DNA of 64,000 nt from NCBI GenBank assembly GCA_016713405.1, contig JADJPF010000027.1, forward strand, positions 310,001 to 374,000, in the 5' to 3' direction. Below are positions 26,364 to 34,876 of the stretch, one piece after another. Positions within the stretch are counted from its first letter, which is position 1, and the number at the start of each line of letters is the position of its first letter. This DNA is from Blastocatellia bacterium (GTDB taxonomy: Bacteria; Acidobacteriota; Blastocatellia; Chloracidobacteriales; JADJPF01). The translations under genes were made by a program, and so were the position numbers. The notes under the pieces were generated by a model. It worked only from the letters and a program-made list of their open reading frames with translations. It was not told the DNA's origin and ran no database searches.

Positions 26364-26486
26364 TTATTTTGCTAGCCACCAAATTATTAAAAATAAAGCC
26401 ACTATAGCTACAATAATTTTTAGTGCTGTTAGGATTTTGCCTAGCAGCACTAAACCTCGCATAAATTTTACTGCTGATGGATCCAT
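26364..26486 (-). CDS. small membrane protein, 40 residues
   Basis: The frame reads MDPSAVKFMRGLVLLGKILT and then ALKIIVAIVALFLIIWWLAK, ending TAA at 26364. It has a basic, amphipathic start and a hydrophobic C-terminal helix ending in Trp-Trp, as expected for a single-pass membrane peptide. It starts 5 bp after the stop of the HD-GYP gene on the same strand, so translational coupling is likely; its own RBS is weak. It ends at the base next to the SDR stop on the other strand. An imperfect inverted repeat (26419-26454) lies inside it. Function unknown. Confidence 0.55.
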   Translation of the reverse strand: MDPSAVKFMRGLVLLGKILTALKIIVAIVALFLIIWWLAK

Positions 26487-26491
26487 TAGCT

Positions 26492-28450
26492 TTATTTATG
26501 TAGCACTATTTCGTAGATTTTTGATTCAATAAATAGATTAAATAAATCGCTATCTATTTGTCCTAATTTAACTTCGCTTTCAATGATGTTAAGAGCTTTA
26601 TCTACAGGAACAGCCTTTTTATAAGGGCGATCTGAAGCTGTTAGCGCGTCAAAAATATCTGAGATTGTCATCATTCGAGATTGGATTGGAATTTCATTAG
26701 CCGAAACTCCATTAGGATAACCACGTCCATTTAGTTTTTCATGGTGATAGCCGGCAATTCGGGGAATATTTTTCCATTCTTCTAACCAAGGTATTTGAGA
26801 AAGAAAAACAAAGGTGTGATAAGCGTGTTGCTCTATTTCTCGACGCTCCTGATCGTTAAGTGAGCCTTTTGGAATGGAAAGTGTCCGAATTTCTTGTTCA
26901 TTTAATAACGGCATAGTGTTTCCATCATAGGTTTGAAGGCTACGTTGAGCAATTTCTATCAGTCTTTCAAAAGAACCTTCTGCTAAAACCGTTGGCTCAT
27001 TACTTTTTACTATCATTTGCCACATTTCATCTAAATGCTTCATTTCATTAGCTAAATCTATGTCTATTTCTGGCAAGTTAGCTAAATAAGCGTCTTGGCC
27101 TTTTTTTAGCAAATATTCTAGTTTTCTTTCTGAAAATCCTAGTTGAACAGTACGACGATAAAAATCAAAACGCCATTTTAATAGCTCAAATTGCAATGGA
27201 TAAAGCTTTTTAGCTTTTATTAATACTTCTTCTCTTACCCCTACCTTACCAAAATCATGTAGTAAAGAAGCGTAACGAATTTCAGTTAATTGATCACGAC
27301 TAAAACTTACACCTCCAAAAGGTTTGCGGTCGTATTTATCCACTAGTTCAGCTAGTCCAACGGTTAAATCCGCTACTCGAAAAGAATGTCCTGAAGTTGT
27401 AGGGTCGCGTTGCTCAATAGCTTTTACTGAAGCACTTACAAAACCTTCAAATAAATTTTTAATATTTTGGTAGAGTAAAGAATTTTCTAAAGCTACAGCG
27501 GCTTGTGAGGCTAGGGAAGTTGCTAAATCTACTAATTCCTGCGGGTAAGGATTAACAAAACGGTTTGCAACTTCAATATTATTAATTTTTACTTTGGTAG
27601 CAATTTTATGATTAATTAGCTGTAGAACTCCTATGACATAGTTAAAAGCATTAAACATAGGTACAACTAACATTGATTTTGTATGGTAGCCACTACGCTC
27701 ATCAAATGAACGATTAAAACCATAAGGTGCTTCTATTGGGATTTGATAAACGTCTTCAATATTTAATGGAATGCCAGATTCAGCAACAAATCCAGCAATT
27801 GATTGATAAGAAACAGGAATGGTAAATTCTTGAAATTGGGCTTTGGATTCAATTGCTAAACTTTCGTTAAGTGTATACTTAAAACGTAGTTGCTCGCCTC
27901 CTTTGCCGTCTGGCTCAACTAAATAAAGGCTTGCAGCATCTGAACGTGTTACTTCTCTAGCTTTACGTACAATCATATCTAGCAATCGTTCGGTGTTTCG
28001 TTCAGCAGAAAGAGCCATTCCAACGCGGTTAAGCTCGTACATTATTTGGGTTTGTCCCTCTAGGCGAATACGTGCATTTTCTACAACTTCGCGTGAATGC
28101 AGAAAGGTGCAGGCATTTTCCATTTGCTTGCCTGTCATTAGTGCAGAAGAATTTGATGGCAATAGACAATATATTTTTTTGATTAATTCTGCTGGTAGCT
28201 TTTCAAAGTCTAATTCTGTACCAACAACAATTAAACATCGGTTTGGATGGGGTTCAATAAATGGAAAATTTTCTGAAATTAAGCTAATAGGGGCTAATAT
28301 AATGCCATAAACAGTTGATGTTAAGATGTTTTTTTGTACTATACCAATCTTAAAGTCGCCTTTTAGAGGAATTAGTTCATAGTCTTTTTCTAGTATTTTT
28401 ACAATATTAGATAGTTGCTGATGAACAAAATAGTAAATAGGCTGTTTCAT
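26492..28450 (-). CDS. GAF plus HD-GYP domain protein, probable cyclic-di-GMP phosphodiesterase
   Basis: The 652-residue protein has an N-terminal region I do not recognise (1-125), a GAF domain (about 130-325) and a C-terminal HD-GYP domain. The latter shows the HSFRVADL helix, the metal-binding LLHDFGKVG, and HHEKLNGRGYPNG, close to the consensus HHE-x-DGxGYP, followed by SDIFDALTASDRPYKKA. HD-GYP enzymes hydrolyse cyclic di-GMP. The GAF domain presumably senses a small ligand. A GGAGGAG lies just upstream of the start. There is no membrane segment, so action in the cytoplasm is expected. The coupled 40-residue membrane peptide follows. Confidence 0.85.
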   Translation of the reverse strand: MKQPIYYFVHQQLSNIVKILEKDYELIPLKGDFKIGIVQKNILTSTVYGIILAPISLISENFPFIEPHPNRCLIVVGTELDFEKLPAELIKKIYCLLPSNSSALMTGKQMENACTFLHSREVVENARIRLEGQTQIMYELNRVGMALSAERNTERLLDMIVRKAREVTRSDAASLYLVEPDGKGGEQLRFKYTLNESLAIESKAQFQEFTIPVSYQSIAGFVAESGIPLNIEDVYQIPIEAPYGFNRSFDERSGYHTKSMLVVPMFNAFNYVIGVLQLINHKIATKVKINNIEVANRFVNPYPQELVDLATSLASQAAVALENSLLYQNIKNLFEGFVSASVKAIEQRDPTTSGHSFRVADLTVGLAELVDKYDRKPFGGVSFSRDQLTEIRYASLLHDFGKVGVREEVLIKAKKLYPLQFELLKWRFDFYRRTVQLGFSERKLEYLLKKGQDAYLANLPEIDIDLANEMKHLDEMWQMIVKSNEPTVLAEGSFERLIEIAQRSLQTYDGNTMPLLNEQEIRTLSIPKGSLNDQERREIEQHAYHTFVFLSQIPWLEEWKNIPRIAGYHHEKLNGRGYPNGVSANEIPIQSRMMTISDIFDALTASDRPYKKAVPVDKALNIIESEVKLGQIDSDLFNLFIESKIYEIVLHK

Positions 28451-28546
28451 TTCTCCTCCGGGGGCAGAGTTTCTTTATAAAAATATTTTAGTGATATCTT
28501 GGATAAAATATCAAAACCTATTAAGAAATTGAAGGAATAAAAATAG

Positions 28547-29689
28547 ATGAATGAAGAAATTAGGAAATTATTCCCAATCACACAAAATTATCTTTACTTA
28601 AATCATGCTGCTGTGACTCCTTATTCTACAATGGTAGAATCTGCAATAAGTAAAATTGCTAGTGATATTGCTCAAAATGGTTCTGTAAATTGGCATCAAT
28701 GGATTGATACAGTTAATAATACTCGTCTTTTAGTAGCTAAATTACTAAATGCAAAAGCAGAAAATATTGCTTTTATGAAAAATACTTCTGATGCTATTTC
28801 TGCCGTAGCTAATGGAATTAATTGGGTTAATGGGGATAACGTTATTAGTTGTGATATAGAATTTCCTGCAAATATTTATCCTTGGATGAGATTAAAGCAA
28901 CAAGGTGTAGAGCTAAGACTAGCTAAAACAATAAATAAAAAAGTTTCTCCTGAAAATTTATTTCAACTAGTTGATAGCCATACTAAAGTAATTGCTCTTA
29001 GCTGGGTACAATATTCTAGTGGATTTCGTGCTGACTTAATTACTATAGGTAAATTTTGTAGGGAAAATAATATTTTATTTTGTGTTGATGGAATTCAAGC
29101 TTTAGGGGCATTAGAGCTAGATGTAGAAAGAGATTTTGTAGACACATTTGCTGCTGATGCACATAAATTTTTAATGGGGCCAGAAGGCGTTGGAGTTATG
29201 TTTTTATCTAATAGAGCTTTAGAATTAATTCAACCTACTACAGTAGGCTGGCTATCAGTAAAAAATTGGTGGAATTGTTTTGATGAAGATTTTGAATATA
29301 AACTAGATTATTTACCTTCAGCACAACGCTTTGAATGTGGAACACCTAACACAGTAGGTATTTATGGATTAAAAGCAGCTTTGGAACTAATGCTAAAAAT
29401 AGGTGCAAAGGAAATAGAAAATTATCTATTAGATTTATGTGAGTATACTTTCAAAGGCTTACAAGAGTTAGGTTTTGAAACTCTTGCACCAACTAAACGA
29501 GAAGAAGCATCAGCAATTGTTTGTTGCCGGCATAGTAAATTTACTCCAGAACAATTCTATAAAGCGTTGCTAAAGGAAAAAATTGTTTGCGCCCCTCGAT
29601 GTGGTTGGCTAAGAATTTCTCCTCATTTTTATATTAACCAAGCAGATATTGATCAACTGCTAACAACTCTAAGGAAATTAATTAGCTAA
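28547..29689 (+). CDS. class V aminotransferase / cysteine desulfurase-like PLP enzyme
   Basis: The 380-residue protein has the fold-type I PLP blocks: YLNHAAVTP near the start, FMKNTSDAISAVANG, CVDGIQALGAL with the Asp that contacts the cofactor, and ADAHKFLMGPEGVG with the Schiff-base Lys. The family includes cysteine desulfurases (SufS/CsdA), kynureninase-like and isopenicillin-N-epimerase-like enzymes. I see no suf or isc genes nearby and no clear catalytic-Cys loop, so the substrate is left open. RBS GAAGGAA precedes the ATG. It ends 1 bp before the convergent dacB stop. Confidence 0.8.
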   Translation: MNEEIRKLFPITQNYLYLNHAAVTPYSTMVESAISKIASDIAQNGSVNWHQWIDTVNNTRLLVAKLLNAKAENIAFMKNTSDAISAVANGINWVNGDNVISCDIEFPANIYPWMRLKQQGVELRLAKTINKKVSPENLFQLVDSHTKVIALSWVQYSSGFRADLITIGKFCRENNILFCVDGIQALGALELDVERDFVDTFAADAHKFLMGPEGVGVMFLSNRALELIQPTTVGWLSVKNWWNCFDEDFEYKLDYLPSAQRFECGTPNTVGIYGLKAALELMLKIGAKEIENYLLDLCEYTFKGLQELGFETLAPTKREEASAIVCCRHSKFTPEQFYKALLKEKIVCAPRCGWLRISPHFYINQADIDQLLTTLRKLIS

Positions 29690-29690
29690 A

Positions 29691-31010
29691 TTAACGACGT
29701 TTTTTAGACTTAATGCTAACATTACGACGACCATAAGCCTTTTTACTAGGAAAGTTTTTAACTTCGGTTAAAATTGGCGCACTATCAGGAAATATATTTT
29801 CAAGCCTTACTACTTTTGGAGTTAAAGATAAATCTGTGACAAGTTCTTTTAGTAAAGTATCTTGTTCATTACGAAAGTAATTTACTTTACCTACCATATT
29901 AAAAATAGCAAATAGCACTGGGCCATGTTCCTTAGTGTAAAGTACACCTTGGAGAATAGATGCTCCTTCATCAGTAATATGCAGTGTGCCAGTTTTAGCT
30001 ACAACAGCACCTTGTAAAGAGCTTTCTACTAAACGAGTTACTAATGTTCCTGAGTCAACCCCCATTACAGGCATAATGTCTTCTATACGCATTTTGTAGG
30101 ATCTTAGGAGCTTAACCATTTTCTCAAAAATTTTTATTGAAGCACGAGGAGTTATACGATTGTAATCTAGGCCAGAAGCATGAGTAATAATTAGCTCTTC
30201 TTCTTTTAGCTTAAATTCTGATTCTAATTCTTTTTCTATTACTTCAATTCCTCCAAGCATTTGCCCTAAATGTTCAGCATAGTAATTATCACTATGAGCA
30301 TTCATATAAAGAAGCAATTCTTTTAGTGATTGGGAATTATGGACACCAAGTAAAATCCTGGAATCGTCTTTTTTGGAAGTTTCGCTGGTTTTGGTTGGTT
30401 TAGTAAAACGTAATCCTAAACTAGATCTTAATTTTGTATTTACATATATTTGATTTGAAGTATGGCGCAGTAGCAATGGGCCTTTTATAACTAACTCTCC
30501 TATTATAGTTTTAATTCCTTGGCTACGAATACTAGCAGCTAAATTATTAGCATCAGCAAGGGTAAAGTTTGGATCTCCTTCTGTTTCAATAATTAAATCA
30601 CCATAAAGAACTTGTTTAGATTCATCAATTAATCCATAGGTATAAGCTACAGTCTTAAATTTATGATTTGGATCAAAACGCTTAAGTGCTAAATATGATA
30701 CAGATAATTTCATTACGGAAGCTGGATTAAGTGGAGTATCTGCATTATGCTCAACTAAAACTTTACCTTCAAGTGTTTGCATTAAAATGCCTTGTGATTC
30801 TGTTGGTGCGCCGCTTTCACTTAAACGGTTAAGATAGCTTTCTAGTGATAAAAGCTTTTTAGGAGGTTTTAATTTAGCTATATCAATATCAGCATTAGCA
30901 ACAGTTTCATTAGCAGGTTTAGTTTTTTTTCCAAAAAACTTTCCGCTAAAGGGTAAAAACAGCAGTAATAATAAGCTGATAGCAGACAAAGTAAGAATCG
31001 CTTTTTTCAC
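29691..31010 (-). CDS. dacB: PBP4-type D-alanyl-D-alanine carboxypeptidase/endopeptidase (peptidase S13)
   Basis: The protein has an N-terminal membrane or signal segment (TLSAISLLLLLFLPF) and the three penicillin-binding motifs: S-x-x-K as SVMK near residue 98, S-x-N as SDN in HSDNYYAEH, and KTG in VVAKTGTLH. It would trim or cleave peptidoglycan stem peptides in the periplasm. I place the start at GTG 31010 because GAGGAG lies 9 nt upstream; the TTG at 31019 is too close to that site. The C-terminus is Lys/Arg-rich. Family confident; whether the activity is carboxypeptidase or endopeptidase is not. Confidence 0.85.
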   Translation of the reverse strand: MKKAILTLSAISLLLLLFLPFSGKFFGKKTKPANETVANADIDIAKLKPPKKLLSLESYLNRLSESGAPTESQGILMQTLEGKVLVEHNADTPLNPASVMKLSVSYLALKRFDPNHKFKTVAYTYGLIDESKQVLYGDLIIETEGDPNFTLADANNLAASIRSQGIKTIIGELVIKGPLLLRHTSNQIYVNTKLRSSLGLRFTKPTKTSETSKKDDSRILLGVHNSQSLKELLLYMNAHSDNYYAEHLGQMLGGIEVIEKELESEFKLKEEELIITHASGLDYNRITPRASIKIFEKMVKLLRSYKMRIEDIMPVMGVDSGTLVTRLVESSLQGAVVAKTGTLHITDEGASILQGVLYTKEHGPVLFAIFNMVGKVNYFRNEQDTLLKELVTDLSLTPKVVRLENIFPDSAPILTEVKNFPSKKAYGRRNVSIKSKKRR

Positions 31011-31429
31011 TCTACACAAACTCCTCAGACTTAAAAATTTATTAATTATTGTTAAATTTGAAACGGGTACAAAATAGTTTTGTTTGAAGAAATAATTTGT
31101 TGTCTCTACAAATAGCGTTTACAGCCTAAAATATATTGCGATATAGCTTAAAAACTCAAGAATATTTTGCCAAATTTGGCAGAGTTTGTTTTGTCAAATT
31201 TGACTACATTGCCAAAAATGGCGTGTGTGCCAAAAATGATTAAAACAGCAAAAATTATTTATTTTTAACAAAGCTCTGTAACATATTGATTTATCAATTA
31301 GATAAATTTATTAGCTAGAATTATTTTATTTACCTGGAGCTAAGAAAAAATTTTTGTTTTTGTGGTATAGAATTTGTTTTCAGGTTTGGCATACCAGAAA
31401 AATTAGATTGTTTTTAGGAGACAAAGGTT
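31011..31429. other. intergenic region between divergent genes, about 420 bp
   Basis: No gene is seen. The region separates dacB (minus) from the zinc-ribbon gene (plus). Its main feature is the palindrome array at 31168-31240. Closer to the plus-strand gene is TATAGAAT near 31373 and a short TGGCATACCA palindrome near 31387, either of which could belong to a promoter. Confidence 0.5.
31168..31240. promoter_or_regulatory. array of four related palindromic sites
   Basis: TGCCAAATTTGGCA (31168-31181), GTCAAATTTGAC (31193-31204), GCCAAAAATGGC (31211-31222) and the half-degenerate GCCAAAAATGAT (31229-31240) share the pattern GYCAAAwwTGRY. Centre-to-centre distances are 24, 18 and 18 bp. The array lies 190-260 bp upstream of the zinc-ribbon gene and 158-230 bp upstream of dacB. 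Clustered similar palindromes of this size usually mark binding sites of a dimeric regulator. Confidence 0.55.
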
Positions 31430-32182
31430 ATGTTATGCCAATCTTGCCAAGTGATATTTCCCTTCTATCTTAGCTACTGCCGTAGATGTGGAGAAAAATT
31501 AATAAAAGAAAAAGCTAAAAAATCACATACAACACAAATGGCAAGTTTAGTTAAACGTGCTGAAATGGGCAAAAAAGTTAAAGCAGAATATGTTACTGCT
31601 CCTATGACTCAACAAATGGGACAAGCTCAAAGATCAGTCGCTGAAAAACTACAAAATATTTTAGATGAATTTCCTTCATTAGAAACAACTAAAATTTCAC
31701 AAATCTTCCTACCCACTTATGTAAGAAAAATGTCTTATAGCGAACAAATGAGACAAACTTTGCGTGAGTTTGATATGTCAGAACTCCAGTATTTAGAAAG
31801 AAATAGTGGTGTTTTATCAAACAATAATAGTTATCCTACAGAATATAAAACCAATGATAATAGGACATTAGAATTTAAGCGTCCTAGTACACATTTAGGT
31901 GAGACATTACCTTTTGCTAGCAGTAATAGTAGTTATACAGGTACAATTGACCAGCTTTTTAATAACAAAACAAAATATGGTTTAGGTAGCGACCGTCTTG
32001 GTCAAACTCGCCCCTTACCAGCAAAATTACATTTACCAACCTCACAACCATTAATTATTCCAACTCCTAACAGCGGTGGGATAGCTCTAAGTTTTAGACA
32101 AACATTAAGCAATCTTTGGTTTCGTATGCGAGATTTAGCAGAAAATTTGGCAGTAAATTTTTCTATTAAGAAAAATGCTTAA
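31430..32182 (+). CDS. zinc-ribbon hypothetical protein, 250 residues
   Basis: A zinc ribbon opens the protein: CQSC at 3-6 and CRRC at 17-20. The remaining sequence is polar, low in complexity and probably flexible, with a helical segment (about 60-120) and no membrane span or catalytic motif. AGGAG at 31416-31420 serves as RBS. The PilT-like ATPase gene follows after 137 bp on the same strand, but no functional link is evident. The upstream palindrome array suggests it is regulated. I cannot assign a function. Confidence 0.65.
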   Translation: MLCQSCQVIFPFYLSYCRRCGEKLIKEKAKKSHTTQMASLVKRAEMGKKVKAEYVTAPMTQQMGQAQRSVAEKLQNILDEFPSLETTKISQIFLPTYVRKMSYSEQMRQTLREFDMSELQYLERNSGVLSNNNSYPTEYKTNDNRTLEFKRPSTHLGETLPFASSNSSYTGTIDQLFNNKTKYGLGSDRLGQTRPLPAKLHLPTSQPLIIPTPNSGGIALSFRQTLSNLWFRMRDLAENLAVNFSIKKNA

Positions 32183-32319
32183 GGATCAAATTTTAACTTG
32201 CTGATTCTAAATAAGAAATATCATCGATATCTCTAATAAACAAAACCTGATGATGAACTAGCAGTTTATTATTTTGGTTAAAGGATTCAATAACTTAATT
32301 TTCTAAAAATAGGTAGTTT

Positions 32320-33396
32320 ATGAATAGAAAAGCTTTTAATAATTTATTGAAAATGGCTATAGAAGATGGAGTAACAGATGTAATTTTAGCTGTTGGAGAA
32401 CCCCCAATTTTTCGCTACCACAATACATTGATGGATGTAAAGGCTGAGTTTTTAGAAGAGCGAGACACAGAATTAATTGCTCGTTTGTTACTACAACATA
32501 GATTAGAAGACATAGCTAGTTTTACTGCTGCTGATATTACTTATGAAGTGCCAGATGTTGGACGGTTTCGAGCTAGCGTTTTTAAGCAGCGTAATGTTTT
32601 TAGAATAATTTTAAGAGTCATACCTATTGAAATAAGATCGTTTGCTGATCTTCACCTACCTATTGAACTAGCCGACATTACCAATCTACAACGAGGCTTA
32701 GTTTTAGTTACTGGTGCTACTGGACAAGGTAAATCTACTACTTTATCAGCAATAATTGAACACATTAACCGAACCCGCAAAGCACATATTATTACTATTG
32801 AAGACCCAATTGAATTTACTTATCAAAAAGCAAGAGGAATAGTTACTCAAAGAGAAATAGGAGAAGATGTAGCAGATTATAAAACTGCTCTACGTCAAGC
32901 CTTACGTCAAAGTCCTGATGTAATAATGGCCGCAGAAGTACGAGATAGCCAAACCTTTGAAGCCGTCTTAACTGCTGCTGAGACAGGGCATTTAACATTA
33001 GCTGCCATTCATACAAGTGATACACAAAGAACTTTTACCCGTATTTTAGGTTTTTATCCAGAGCAAGAAAGGCAATCTCTTAGGGAAAGATTATCTAGTA
33101 ACTTAGCTGCTATTATTAGTTTAAGGCTACTAATGAAAAAATCTTTAGATGAAAGAATACCTGCTGTTGAAATATTAAGAGTAAATAGCGTTATTGCTGA
33201 ATGTCTTCGTAACCATGAAAAAGTCAATGAAATCTACCATCATATGGAACGAGGGCGAAATTACTATGGTATGCGTAGTTTTGACCAAGATATTGTAGAT
33301 CTCTATGAAAAAGGATTAATAGATTTAGCTACAGCAATAAAATCAGCCACTCATCCAACTAATGTAGAGCGTGCAATATCATTTAATGGAAAATAA
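32320..33396 (+). CDS. PilT-family type IV pilus retraction/secretion ATPase
   Basis: The 358-residue protein carries Walker A GATGQGKST at 132-140, an Asp box ITIEDPIEF, a Walker B region DVIMAAEVRD and a His box beginning HTSDTQRTFTRI, the layout of PilT/GspE-family hexameric ATPases. Length is normal for PilT. In the family the AIRAGG-like motif distinguishes true PilT; it is not obvious here, and the start of the Walker B block (VIMAAEVRD against the usual VILVGEMRD) differs slightly, so PilU or another paralogue is possible. A GspF/PilC-like gene lies at 44779, so pili or a related machine are probably present. Confidence 0.8.
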   Translation: MNRKAFNNLLKMAIEDGVTDVILAVGEPPIFRYHNTLMDVKAEFLEERDTELIARLLLQHRLEDIASFTAADITYEVPDVGRFRASVFKQRNVFRIILRVIPIEIRSFADLHLPIELADITNLQRGLVLVTGATGQGKSTTLSAIIEHINRTRKAHIITIEDPIEFTYQKARGIVTQREIGEDVADYKTALRQALRQSPDVIMAAEVRDSQTFEAVLTAAETGHLTLAAIHTSDTQRTFTRILGFYPEQERQSLRERLSSNLAAIISLRLLMKKSLDERIPAVEILRVNSVIAECLRNHEKVNEIYHHMERGRNYYGMRSFDQDIVDLYEKGLIDLATAIKSATHPTNVERAISFNGK

Positions 33397-33404
33397 TTAA
33401 TTAT

Positions 33405-34472
33405 TTAATTTTTAGGCTCTGTATAAACTTTACGGTACTGAATTACTAATTTTTGATCATCTCGTTTAGCATCACCGTCAATATCAACATGTACTTCTAC
33501 TTTACGTTTTTTTCCTTCCTTTCTTGTATTAGTAGGAGAATAGCCTATGCTATATTGGCTACGTAGTAGAAATGAAATAGATTTTAGTGTAGTGGGTATT
33601 TCACCTTGAAAAGTAACAGGAAAATAACGTCCACCAGTAAGTTCTGAAAAAGACCTTAATTGATTAGCTGCTTGATAAAAACCTAATCTTTGTTCGTCTG
33701 ACATTCTTGCTTCATAAAGCTTAAAAAACAAATTTCCAATTCCTATTGAATAAATTGGAATGCCAGCATTTTGTACTAGTTTTAGAGCTTTGTCATAAGT
33801 GATTTTGCTAAATGTATCAAAGCCAGAACTAACTAAAAGAATGGCTACACGTCCTGGAATTTCTTGCACCCCACCATATTCAACCTTATCTAATTTGCCA
33901 CCTTCAATAACAAATTTAAGAGCATCATAAAGATTACTATCATTAAGAGCAGGAACATTACGAGCTAGTAGGTTAACGGAACTAGCAAGTTGCCCAGGGT
34001 TATCTGTAAAGTCATTAAGTACAGCAGGACGAGCATCATAAGCAACTATAGCAATTTGATCTTTTGGTTGTACAAAACTAGTAACAAATTGACCTGCTGG
34101 GTTAATTATTTCATTACGAATTATGCTAATTTGACGGCTGTATTCTAGTACCATTACTAAAGTTATAGGTGCTTCAAGAGCAGCAAAGTTAGTAATTTGT
34201 TGTAAGACTCCATCTTCATATACAGCAAAGTTTCCTGCTTTTAAGCCTTGGTAAATACCACCGCTTTTTTTATCTGTTACAGTAACTTCAACATTAGTTA
34301 AAGCAGCATCAATCTTTATAGCATCGCCTTTTTGATCAATAATCTCTTCTTGGTTTTTGTCTTTGTCTTTTGGACGAACTTTGCCAGATTGAGCATTAGT
34401 ATTTGGGACAGGGATTAAATTAATAGATAAAGATAGTAAAATGATAAAGATAGTAAGCAGTCTTTTTAGCAT
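33405..34472 (-). CDS. VWFA-related Acidobacterial domain protein, secreted
   Basis: A signal peptide (LLTIFIILLSLSINLIPVPNTNA) is followed by a short basic linker, a beta-rich stretch with VTVTDKKSGGIYQGL and FAVYEDGVLQQITNFA, then a von Willebrand A-like domain. This order is the hallmark of the TIGR03436 family, found almost only in Acidobacteria. The metal-site loop reads LEYSRQIS where D-x-S-x-S is usual, so metal binding may be lost. VWA domains bind proteins or matrix. It ends 8 bp from the convergent PilT-like gene. The main value of this gene is as a taxonomic marker. Confidence 0.85.
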   Translation of the reverse strand: MLKRLLTIFIILLSLSINLIPVPNTNAQSGKVRPKDKDKNQEEIIDQKGDAIKIDAALTNVEVTVTDKKSGGIYQGLKAGNFAVYEDGVLQQITNFAALEAPITLVMVLEYSRQISIIRNEIINPAGQFVTSFVQPKDQIAIVAYDARPAVLNDFTDNPGQLASSVNLLARNVPALNDSNLYDALKFVIEGGKLDKVEYGGVQEIPGRVAILLVSSGFDTFSKITYDKALKLVQNAGIPIYSIGIGNLFFKLYEARMSDEQRLGFYQAANQLRSFSELTGGRYFPVTFQGEIPTTLKSISFLLRSQYSIGYSPTNTRKEGKKRKVEVHVDIDGDAKRDDQKLVIQYRKVYTEPKN

Positions 34473-34717
34473 AAATAAATCCTTTTTAATCTTGCGGTTA
34501 AAGTTACTAGATTTTAACAGCGATTATTATTTGCAGCAAATAGCTTTCTTGCATCAAAAAGCTGATGCAAAATCAAACCAATTTCTTATTCAAAGCTTTT
34601 TGGTAAAGTTATTATAAAAGTTATTATAATTGTTTGATTGTCTTAAAAGCCTATATGTTGGATGTTCAAGCAATTTGTCAATACTTAATTTTTAAAATTT
34701 TTTCTGGAGAAATTCTT

Positions 34718-34843
34718 ATGGATGATATTAACTCAACAGAAAATAGCCCTAAATGCCCTATGGGAAAACATCCTTGGCTTGCAACTATTGTTTTACTAGC
34801 TTTTTTAGCTCTATTAGCTGGTAAGCTTATGGGAATGATGTAG
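34718..34843 (+). CDS. small membrane protein, 41 residues
   Basis: The ATG at 34718 has TGGAGAAA at the proper distance; a longer frame from 34634 has none. The peptide has a polar N-terminus with CPMGKHP and one membrane helix (WLATIVLLAFLALLAGKLMG). It lies 33 bp upstream of the cytosine deaminase-like gene on the same strand and may be co-transcribed. Function unknown. Confidence 0.55.
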   Translation: MDDINSTENSPKCPMGKHPWLATIVLLAFLALLAGKLMGMM

Positions 34844-34876
34844 CTAGAAAATATACTTTAAATAAGGTTATAAATT

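Noticed and set aside
26419..26454. Inverted repeat that could be a terminator for the SDR gene
   Set aside because: No T tract follows on either strand, and the repeat lies inside the 40-residue coding frame, where it is explained by repeated Leu/Ala codons.
31180..31200. Possible sigma-54 promoter (TTTGGCA near 31177)
   Set aside because: There is no GC at the required -12 spacing; the sequence is better explained as part of the palindrome array.
34605..34629. Overlapping direct repeat AAAGTTATTATAA (two copies)
   Set aside because: Two copies at 12-bp period in very AT-rich sequence are not convincing as an operator; it may just contain a weak -10 TATAAT.
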